In this document: piece by piece, positions 49,201-61,200 of the stretch
Numbering within the stretch: position 1 is the stretch's first letter
Layout: each line of letters opens with the position of its first letter
NCBI GenBank assembly: GCA_916613615.1
Contig: OU744726.1
Coordinates: 64,558,987-64,622,986 of the forward strand
Reading direction: 5' to 3'
Source of the DNA: Steromphala cineraria
Lineage: Eukaryota > Mollusca > Gastropoda > Trochida > Trochidae
Length of the DNA: 64,000 nucleotides
Translations under genes and position numbers: made by a program
The notes under the pieces: generated by a model
Database searches by the model: none
Told to the model about the DNA's origin: nothing
The model's input: the letters and a program-made list of their open reading frames with translations, nothing else

Positions 49201-52200
49201 TGCAGAGACTTTACTTTTCTGTGCTGCTATAGTGCCCCTACAGAGTAGAGAGCAAGCACAGAAAAGTAAAGTCTCTGCAGCAAGGCATAAAATGACAGTT
49301 TGGAAACTGGCCTTTTAGGCTCTCTGAGGAAGATGGGTATAAACCTGTGGAGATAAAATGATAATTAATTCGTTAAATCTATAAGGCGTTAGTCAACCCT
49401 CGACAGGCCATGAACAATACTTTACACCTACACATCGGACAAGGCCTCGGATAATCAAAGGAAACAAAATTAAATCACGTAATACAAAATCATTTGAACT
49501 GTATGGTCCGTCTCAATGGCTTTATGCAGTCAAACATAATGAGAATATACCATTCAAACAGTTCATGGCGACTGTTTCGGCAGATCGGAATTTTAACATT
49601 AATTAACGTTCCCTGATGATCCAGAGGCCATGTCTCTTTTTATCAATTCACCTATGTTAGTTTTTGTAACTTTTCTATAACCATAATTTGTCAAGACGAT
49701 ATATCCCACAGTAAAAAGGGGCAAGCACCGATTTTTTAGGTAATTAATCTTCGATTACTTATACTAACTATAAAATAACCCCTCATGTGTTATTTTTCTA
49801 ATGTTAATCATAATAATTTGTCAAGACGGCATATCCCACAGTAAAAAGGGGTAAGCACCGATTTGTTAGGTAATTAATCTTCGATTACTTATACTAACTA
49901 TAAAATAACCCCTCATGTGTTATTTTTCTAATGTTAATCCAAAAGCTAGATGTTTAAACTATATACGTTGTTATCAAGCTGTTTTAAAGAACTTTATCTA
50001 GGATCTATCCTTTTTTTACCAATTGGTTCCCAACAAATCCAAGAATTAGTAAACTTCTTACCTCTCGTCGTCCGAATGTTCTGCAAATGATAAAGAAAAA
50101 CAAAATCGTGACTGTGTATTATAGTAAAAAAGTCGTTCACATTTGTATACATAAAAATTATTTATTTCAGTACTACAGATGTCCTTCGAGATCTTGCTGT
50201 GGCAATACGATCCGCTTTATACGCCGTCGACACATTATCATTTAAATAAATTATAAACACTACACTACAAAACCATGTGTCTCATCCTATAAAATGATTC
50301 TTTTAGGATATTAAACTAATCTCATTTCAGCCTTGCATAATTTTCAATATTTATTACCTGGACTCGTATAATTCTCAGCCGCTGCGTGACCTATGACCTT
50401 TCCGTCCTTGTCTCTCAACCTCTTCCGCCGCTTCCGGTGCCGAGTCCCGCCCTCGCTGACCTCACTGAAGTAGCTGTGGTCGCTATCACTTCCGTGTTCC
50501 CGACGTTGTTTCTTCTTCTTCTTGTTCTTCTGTGCTCTTCTCCCGCCCGGTTTGTCACTGTCGGAGCTGTGGTACGACTCACTAGCGCTGTATGTTCCGT
50601 CTGCTTTCTTACGTCGACGTTTAACGTGGCGTGTGCCGCCGGCGCTCACAACGCTATAGTAGCTGTGCGCACTGTCTGAGCCGTGTTTCCGCTCTCGTCG
50701 ACGTCGGCGTCTCCGGACTTGACCATCTTCGTCTTGACTGCTGTGATACGACTCGCCTGTAACAGGGAGAAGTTTTAGTCCAAATTGGTTTATTCATTGT
50801 TACTGAAGCGGGAGGAGAAAGGGTGCGGGTATATGTGGAAGGGAAGAAGGAGGAGGAGGAGGAGGAGGAGGAGGGAGGTGTTACAGCTCCCTGCCCCTAT
50901 CACTACATTCTTGGATCCGCCATTTGTAATGTTAGAATGTTAGACGTTCACTTGAACATCATCTCATTCTTCGCAAATTATTAACGCTGAAAAGATTTTA
51001 AGCAGAAATTTCTACTTACTGTCGCCGTATGTACCATCCGCATTCTTCTTCTTTCGGCGCACATGTCGGGTTCCGCCGGCGCTCTTGTAACTCTTGTAAC
51101 TGAAGTCGCTGTCGCTGTCGGCGTCGCGTTTCCCCTGCTTCCGGCGAGCCCTCTCAACTTCCGTCTCCTCCTCCTCTTCCTCAAGACCGCCCTTACCCTT
51201 CTTCCCTTTCCTCTTGCCTCGCTGCGACATGGACGCGATACCGCTGTCAACGTCCGATTCCTGCTGACCTACTTTCCTTTAGGAGAAGAGCCAATGTATA
51301 GTCTGTGTATGTCAATTTAATCAATTCCGGCAGTGTAATGGAGTCGAATTGCAAGAAGTTACAAAAATCATCAATGAACATGAACTTCAACTTCTAAATG
51401 AAAACTTTGATGACAAAGTCTTAACTTGTCCAGTGCTGATTCAGCTTATTGAAGTATATGAAGTATTGACATGTTAAAACGTACTTTTTAAACTTCTTTC
51501 CGGTGACTGGATCTACTACAACTTCGTAGATTGCTCCGTCTTTGCCAACGATTCGAGTGCCAGGCTTTGCTGAAAACATAAAGCTGAGTTAAAATAATTG
51601 CAATGTTAATATAATATCTAAGTGTATGTATAACAAAACCGCTAGAACTGTTTACATTGGCCTTTTAAAGACAAAGCCAATGACCAATCAACATTCCTAC
51701 ATAATTCGCACGATTTCAGATCAATGGCCAATAAAACCTATGCAACATGTACTGTGCCTACCGTCTCTGTACTTGTTTGAACGCCTTTAAAAATCTCATT
51801 CCCCTGCGCTCAAAGCAAAAAGCTTCGTCAGTAAGGCTTAAACTAGCCATGGATTGGTGCTTGCGTGACTTATATCTTGTACGGGTAGATCATCATCCTT
51901 GCAAATGATAAAAATTCCGTGTTTACAAAAGCCCTAGCCTTTTACTAAGGAAGACCATTTCCTTGCAAGAGTGCGATCTTTCAAATTAATGCTAACATCA
52001 TTGACAAAATAAATCAAATGAGAACTTTTTCATTTTTTTTATTGTTTTCCTACCTGCTTGGACCTCCGGATCATCAGTAGCGGAGTAGACAGTGGAGGCC
52101 TTCTCCCAGTCCTCGATCTCCTCCCCCTTCCCCAGCTGGATGAACTTCTTGAGGAACTCAGGGTCTCCCCCCGACTCCTGGAACGCTCGGAACTCGTCCT

Positions 52201-55200
52201 CCGTCAGCAGGATCTGCTTCTCGATCAGTCGTCCACTCTTCGTCCTGATGTACGTCTTCACTACCTGTGTACATGTATCGATTAGGAAACAGGAGTCATG
52301 AGACATTTATAACCTACGTCCGGTAGATGTCCTCTCTACCTCTGTTGAATTTACAACTAAAGTCATAAGACATTTATAACCATCATGATGCATGTCTTCA
52401 CAACCTGCATAGAAACATTCATGAGACATTACGGACGCCCGGATGTATGTCTTCACAACTTATTATCATACACGAGATATTAACCAGAGTCATAAAAACA
52501 TAAATTACCTGGATAGCAATCGTTTTAGTTCGTACTCTCATTGTAAAATGTCTCATACAAAATCCTGCTTAAAAAACCGCTATGACGTCGCTCAAGCTAA
52601 GATGATACTAATATTTAGGCAATTGGGACGTTTACATCAAAGTCTCAACAGTCATACAGTATCCTCTTTTCATTAAAACCTGTCATATGATAATCAAATC
52701 TAGCATGTTGTTTGATTTTAAAATCTTTTTTTATATACATGTATGAGAAAACAAGCAGGGCGAGTTGTACTTACTTGAGCACAGAACTTTGATATGACTT
52801 GTAATAACTTGAATACAACACCATGACGTAATGACTTTGTGACGTCAACAAGTGTTTGAAATAAAATCTTCTGATATAATCGTATTTAATAATGTCAAAA
52901 TATTGCAATGTCGTGTACAGGGCGTTATGATATTATCGTTTCTTCTCTCGTTATATGATATATTTGGATTATATATACAGAAAATAAGAGTTAATATCTA
53001 ACAGCAAATAACGTCAAAACGAAACCAAAATTACATGATATTTGCAGTAAGATCACAAGCAGGTGAACAAACTTATGGTATGCAGCTGTATACAATGTAT
53101 GCATGATGACATCCATGACATATTTACCTTCATCGGCTGACCATCCGGAGCTTTCTTCCAGGACTCCAGGGTATCTCCGTCCTTGGTGTTGAGGTACTTC
53201 TTCAGGATCTCATTGGGGTCCCCACCACCCTTCATCATCTTGTCATAGTCGTCAGCACTCACATAGATCGTCTTTTCAATAATACGACCACTCTTGGTCC
53301 TAACCTTTGTCTTTATAGCCTTCATAGGCTCGGCGCTCTGCCACCCCTCAATCTTCTGACCGTCTTCCATAGGAATGTACTTCTTGAGAATCTCGGAAGG
53401 GTCTTTACCTTCTTTGATCATGGCATCATAGTCTTCTTGAGAAATCATGATCACTTTCTCCACCAACCGTCCACTCTTAGTTCTCACATATGTTTTGATT
53501 GTCTTCATCTTAGCTTCGTCCCACCCTTCAACCTTCTCACCATCCTTCACATACTTTTTCAGGAGTTCCTTGGCGTCCTTCTTGCCCGCCTTGATGTCGT
53601 CATAGTCCTGTTTTGACACATACACAAGCTTCTCAATGAGTCTGCCACTCTTGGTCCGGACGTAGGTTTTGATGGCTTTGACTTCATCCTTGTCCCATGA
53701 CTCCAAACCAGCGGCTTCGTCTTTGTTGAGGTAACGCTTGAGGATGTCCTCCACGTTCTTGCCTTGCTTGAAGGCTTCATAATCCTCCTCGTTCATGAAA
53801 ATGATCCTTTCTACGAGACGACCACTCTTTGTCCTGATGTATGTCTTAATGGCTTTCACATCTGAAAAATTGATCACAGTTAATTGGAATGCGACTAAAA
53901 TTTTAATGATATTACTTTATCAGACTTTACTGGGTGACTATGCCTAATGTATCGCTTTCAGGATAAGCATACCCTGACTAACCGATAGTTATACAATTTT
54001 ATTAATTGGAAAGAGTGTAATTCCGCATAATGAATAAACATTCGCTTTGTTGAGTGGAGTAAGTTCTAAAATATGATAGAATAAAATCAGCAGTTAATAG
54101 TTCATGTCACTATTCAATTTTATTTATAAAATTAGTGATCACACGAACGCATTTTAGGTAAAAGTTCCATGGAAAATCATACACCAACGTTCTTTTGGGA
54201 AAGTTGATTAAAATTAGTTACTTAAATACCTCTGAATTTTGAATTCTTGCAACAAGCTTGTCTAAGAGCTAAAGAAGCTTTATGCAAGAGACTCTGCACT
54301 GTATACTACGACAGGAGTATACATTCAAGTAAGATCATCTTAAATCATGAGAAATGCAATGAATAGGGAAAGGCGACTCCATCAAAATAAAGTACTATTT
54401 ATTATATCTTTGATAACTTACTACTCTCTTTGATTGCTTCAAGTCGTTGCTGGCGAAGTAGTTCTCGCTGTCTCTGAAGAAGAAAGGACGTAAAATAAGA
54501 AATTTAAAAACAATTTTCAACGAATTACTTTTTCAGTATAAATATGTTAACGGGGGCATCATAGATCTTTGATCTTCTAAATACGTTTATGCGTATCATA
54601 TAAATGCAAAGTTAGTCAATTTACCAACCGATTACGATGCATCCCAAATTAACGTTTAACACTTTATACATGTCATATCCACTCACAGGTTACACACCTG
54701 AGACACAGATGTAGAAAGAAAATCCTATCCGAAGTTGAGAATTAAGACGCAAAAACGTTACCTACCTGCATTTCTAGTTGTTCCAGGAGACATTTTATGT
54801 ACCAGTAACCATGGCGATACCCTCCACCTATCCGGATATACTTGTGCTGTGAATAAAGGTAACCGTTCATAAGATGTTCAGAGTGACAGTTAGGCCTAAT
54901 TGATTTATGAAAAAGTTCTTGACAACCTTTTCAGTATACAGACGTTATAAAGTATTTTCCTTCTTTACTTTTCCACTAATGAAGGGCTAACCATCGATCA
55001 TAAACGTTGATCGAGAAATCCAGCTTTTCGTTTGATTTCTACTATTAATCGTTTCTTCTACAATTTAACCAGCTTTTAAAACATATTATGTAAAATCCTC
55101 TTAAAAGTGTTATCCATTACATTTAAACGAAATAACAAAGATCAAAGTTTTACGAGTCCCTATGAGAATGAATGACAGTCTTTGAATGGCCATGTTCGAG

Positions 55201-58200
55201 AACGTTTAGTTTATCTCTTATAATTAGCACATACAAAACATTGGGTTAACAATTACAGGAGCACACATTCTTGTCAATACTGAATGAGCCAGGCATATTT
55301 GCAGGCATGTTAGTTGGCAGTGCCCTGTAACTGCAAATATGAAGTGAGGAATGACGATGAACGTCAATAATCGCAAAGCTGATGTTTAAGCAAAACTGAA
55401 CATCATGAGTTTGGGAGAAGCGCAAACTGCACATGGAGGTATTTAAACACAATGGGAAGCTTTAAATAAGAGAAGAGAAACTAGCATAAGTAAACAAAAG
55501 AGACTCTGTCAAAGTTTTGTTAATTCACACCAAACAATCTCTAACTTTGAAGTATTGCAACAATGTAACGTTATCGAGGGGTAGGATTTCTATGATTTGT
55601 CCTCGCTCGGTTTGCAGTTTGCATGTTGTTCTAAAACATTTTGGATTTAAACTTTGCACATTTCGTGATTCGTGAAGTCGAAGGCTAAATGTTTTGTTTG
55701 TCTGTTTCTTTAAATAACAATAATCAGAAGCTTCCAAAGTAGAATTATTAAATTTGGATTCCGTTTTCTCTGTGGAGTGCTTTAACTTTAAATGGAAAAG
55801 ACTTGTGCTGCGAGTAAACTTTAACGTCACAAATGCTCTTAAATCTGATGTCTGAGAAGAGAAAATCCCTAAGTATTTTGTAAAAGTGCATGGTATAAAT
55901 GTTGTGTCAATAATTACTGCGTCTCAGGATATTTGAAGATCTAACACGTTTGTCGATGACAAAAGTGGATGATTACATTTAAATAAAGAATTTCGCTGCG
56001 CCATTCGTGAAATTTCAACTTCACTGTCGAAATGAAACAAGCCTAGTATTTGGCAACCTCATTTAAGTATTTTATCTACATGTATCATATAGTTTAATTA
56101 TCCTAATTTAGTTATAATTTATATATGTAAAAAAATATGTTTACATGCTGAATGTCAATCAGTCACCTGACAATTAACACTATATAATACCTTCATTTGC
56201 CACAGTGAAAATATGTAATATCATTACTTTAGTTTATTTCACTGATGAATCCCAATACAGTAGAACACGGATATAGCGAACACGGATATAGCGAACACTC
56301 GGATATAGCGAACAAATTTTCAAGTCCCGTCCCTATATAATATCATTAAAAGTATATGCGTATAGCGAACACCGGATATAGCGAACTAAATTCTTTGGTC
56401 CCTTGAAGTTCGTTATATCCGAGTTCTACTGTATTTCAATGTTGTTTTTGTGATTAAAAATTTCTAACAGGGTAATGCAAACTAATTAGCATCTTTAATA
56501 AATATTAAGTTAATCTTATCTTAATCTTATCTAACTAAATTAGGCTTATGAATGGTAGTTAATCCTAAGCATGGTTTACACAACCGGTAGCACCCAATAA
56601 TGGGAGGACTTACCGATTCGCACTTTTTGTGGGGAACACGAAGAAGACATTTCAGACAATCCTCTGTTGTACTCTGAAATAGTTATGATGAAAAAATTAC
56701 ACATATTGCAATAACACATCTGACCATTATGTTAGTTTGTATACACATGAGATGAACCTATGTCAACATAATGGTTAACATGTTTGACAATTAAAAGACG
56801 TTGCTTTACTTGTGGAATATACAATCAAGTAAGTGTCGTTATACAGAAGGTGATGTGTTTCAACACGTAAAAAGACAAAACGACGTCCTGTCAATTACAT
56901 CAATTGACAAACAATCTTTAAATATAGTAATCGTAGAGTACAACTGGTACTATCTTCAAAGTTGTATACTCATCTGTGCTTTACCCCCATAATGCTTTTA
57001 TTGATGTCGAATTGCTGTACTACATATTTAATATATGATGGCATAGGTCACCTGACATAACTAAAATACGAGTTTTATCTAGAATACCCGTAGAGTACCT
57101 CTGGTACTATCTTCATTGTGTATACTCACCTGTACATGTCAACTGCATTTGACCCCAAAATGCATTGATTAATAATGTCGAAAATTTTGTACTAATTTTT
57201 GAAGGTTCTATTGAAAATCTAAGAATTGATTGCCCAGGTAGGCGCCTCACCTGAGGTAGGAAGGGGGAGTTGGCACTGACGATAGATCCAGAACGCGGGG
57301 ACTGTCTGTACTTGGCCGAGTAGCGAGCACTCACATCGGACGACTGTCGACTCTGAAACCAGACAGAAATATTTGACACTACACAGGAATGCTCTGTATG
57401 TATGTTGCTTACGTGAGAAATCATGAAAGACTTTTTTATACATGGGCTTTTCTTAGTTATGAATAACTATGTGTCATTCTCTACCCAGAGGTGGCTCATT
57501 TGATAAAATCTTCATCAAACACCAGGATGTTATTCAGCTACATGTACTTAGATAATGCTATTTTGTATGTATCTGTTCGTTTTAGAACACAAGTAGCATG
57601 CCAGTCAGTTCAACAGATTGACAATATATACGTTTTATAGGTATGTGATGTTTGGTCTTATACCGAAGGGAATACGGTGGCTGAGGTAACGTCAGAAGAA
57701 TAATGGTTAGAGCATAATTTATTCAATAGACAATTTATCCAGTCCAAAATATAGCAAGTCTAGATCACTCAGCTCTAATTCAAAGCAATTTCTTGGCTCT
57801 TTTAGTTATAATACATAAATTGTCAGATATTGTCAATATTGAAACAAAATACTTCTGAGACTAAATCTTAGTTTATGGTATACTGTTCAATAGGGTTTAT
57901 AAAAGGAAGTTATGTAAATGGGACACGTGACAATGTATTTCTTCAATGTAAATATATATACATGTATATTATGAGATCTACGTTTTTGCTGAGTGAGGTT
58001 ACATGTTACTCTACTTCGTTAAAAACACTTTTAGACTAGGGCGCCTTTGTTGACGCTATAATACTGTACGGTTACGTTATAACAAGACCCTTATCAGACA
58101 ATTATGACCCATTGACACATGAACATTGCTTCAGTTTGCCTTTGATGAATATAACATTTTGGTATGTTCGTATCCAACAAATATATTTAATCATCTATAT

Positions 58201-61200
58201 GAAGGCACGAGTTCAGTCTAGTTCCATTTCTATACACTCGTCAAAAGCCGATAATATAAATTATTTTTCTATACATAATTTCATTATATGGTTGCATGCA
58301 CTATAAGTGGGATACGATATATCAGAACGTTTCACGAATGGACAGATAATTGCCGTCTTGGCCACGATAATAAACCCACTTGTTGGTTACGAAAACAACA
58401 GAACCTGATTATCCTGAGCAATGAGTGGAACACAAAACGCCGTGACCTCGCGTGACCTATCGCCTGTCAAGGGAGGCTACTCTGATAGTATCTACATGGG
58501 TGTCAATTCGCATACCGCTAGATAAATTAGTGTGTATGGATTCTAACCGAGCATTGCATGACGTATTCTTTCAACGAAGCACGCCAGTGTCTGGTCCATT
58601 GCTTAACTGACATAAGACTGTGTTTCTTATCGAGATAAATAATTATTTGACTTTACAATTGTATGAATTGTGTTTTAAATCATGTGTAATTTTGTTAAAT
58701 GTACCAAATTAATACCTAACGAAAACGAAATTTACAAATTTATATTTTATATTAATGGTATAATGCTGAATCATATATGGATGACAACTTCTTTGTTCAT
58801 TGTATGCGACGTTTCGACACATATTCTTGTGTCGTTCTCCTCTGCTTGAGAACGACACAAGAATCTGTGTCGAAACGTCGCATACAATGAACAAAGAAGT
58901 TGTCATCCATATATTCCTCAGCATTATTGTCATTCCAACTTCTAAAGTGCCTCTCAAAAAAAATAATGGTATAGATATCTTTTAATATTTACTTTAAGTA
59001 CCAATTTGGTGTCCATTCACTAATTTTATTACTTCTGAAAACGTGTAATCAATCGTGAATCATTATGATGAAACACTCTATGCCAATGCCTATTCAATTC
59101 TGTATCGAGGATGTCATCGTTTAACCAAAAAACTTCATCAAAACATTTAACTAAAGCATGCATAAACAGAATCGTCAACTTTTTTATTTTACCATTTATT
59201 TCACCGTAAATTTAGAAATTAAGATATTATGACATAATGACAATATATCTCATTGGTGAGATTATGGTCTTGAATTATCCATGTTCAGATCAACACGTAA
59301 ATAAAGTTTTGTGAACCATTTACCTTAAAACTAATGACGGTAGTGACCTTAGATTCTCATGATAATGACCGGGTACAATGGCACCATATGTCTGTGTACT
59401 ATAAGGTTACAATACGTGACATGACATAGACATTCTGTTTGCTTATCTGGTTTGCTCGATCAAGACACGTTAACAATGGCAATGAAATATTAGTTGTAAT
59501 CCAAATAGCATATCATTCGTATTTTTCATAAAAGTTATTGATGATTTTCTCTCTATTTCGAACTTAGATTTTAAATTGCTTAATTTATCTAATTCTAATT
59601 ATTAAATTCTGAGACATGGATGGATGTCCATTGTTGAACCTGTTGCTTTTTTCAAATCTACCTTTGCGCCTAGCACCGTTAGCAGTGGTATTGGAGCAAA
59701 GGTAATATATTCAAATGCGAAGATTTGTTTACGTCATGCATGGTTGCAAATAGTTTAATCTGTTATGTTTTAATCTACCTATCTGTAAGTTTTAAGTTTT
59801 CGTGTATTGTTCTAAGAAATAACACTGACTTTTAATACTTGAACATTTTACAGCAACCTTTTTTATTTTTGAAAAGCATGTCCACTGTCATTATTCAACA
59901 AGGAATTCGCTTGTTTTATCAAAGATATAAATACAAAGAGGAGCTATAACCAATCCATTCAAGCCAACAAGAAGAATTTATGTGAATAGAATTGCCGTTT
60001 AGAGAAACAGCACATCAGAATTATAATAACAAGTTGACATTTACGTTAAAATGCTACAAGTAAACTTATTTTACACAAAACCATATACTAAAATAAATAC
60101 CATATTTATATCTATTAGCCATTGTAACAATACTATATTGAAGAAATATGTTGAATATTAATAAGGATATTACCTTAAACAAGACACTAAGGTAACTTAG
60201 ATGATTATCCGATATTTAACATTAATCACCAAATACCACACCAAATCACATTTTGACATTGAAATAACATTCGATTCAACAATGCGTATCAAGTATGGAC
60301 CTAACTGCTTAAGCATACCTATGAATAAAGCCTGTTACACTTAGGGTACTCTTTCATAATGAAGCAGTTTATATGTATTAATACCTTGGGATTATATTTC
60401 GACTTGACTCAACGACGCATACAAATATTGATCTCAGGTAAGTAGAGTAAATACTTTATCCTGCTCTCATGAAATCCTAGTTTGCTTGACTAGTTCCTGT
60501 GTCAGGAATCATTTACCCACAAAAACAACTAAAATGGGAAAATAAAGATTGCCAAGATGCACTTGATATTTACAAGAAGTGGAACACGTATTTTAATATT
60601 CATCATTGGTATCTTACAAATGTGTGAATGAATGAATAGATCAATTCTCAAAATTCTAAAATATATATTTATTTATGTAATTTCACTTACATGTGGATAC
60701 ATGTATATGTACCTTTAAACTTCGCCTTTTATACACAGTATAATTGGTGGAATATTTTATAAATTGGTGTTTAATTTATGTCATGTGAGCATGTTTATTT
60801 TATGATGGGTTAAATAAATATTGATAACAGTTGATTGGAACGGTGAACTTTAAAGATACATGGAATATTATATACTTAGATTTACATCTAAAACATAGCA
60901 ACTTCCTGTTGAAAAAAATATTACACAATAAAGTATCCTAAAATGCAAACCATATGGTTAAAACCATTTATTAGTATCGAAAATATAATTCGATTACAGT
61001 AATAGGATATGTGTTTAATTAGTGTCAGTAGATGTCATAGGGAAATGCTCACAAACACATTGATGTTCCTGATTAAGAAAAGTGTATGGTTTGAGATACT
61101 TATTATAATCATTGTTTCAGCTTCAAAGTCTAGGAGGTCAAACAGCCCGAAACACAAGTCAGCCTTCCATAACAAAAGCTAAGCCTCTTATAGAATTATA

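Noticed and set aside
50981..51320. Alternative frames (Arg/Ala-rich, Leu-rich) over exon 9 of gene B
   Set aside because: Shadow frames of a biased-composition exon; they lack repeats shared with the paralogue.
57017..57120. Additional exon from the repeated GTAGAGTAC…TACTATCTTCA text near 56.93 and 57.09 kb
   Set aside because: A short local duplication in the intron; no matching splice sites.
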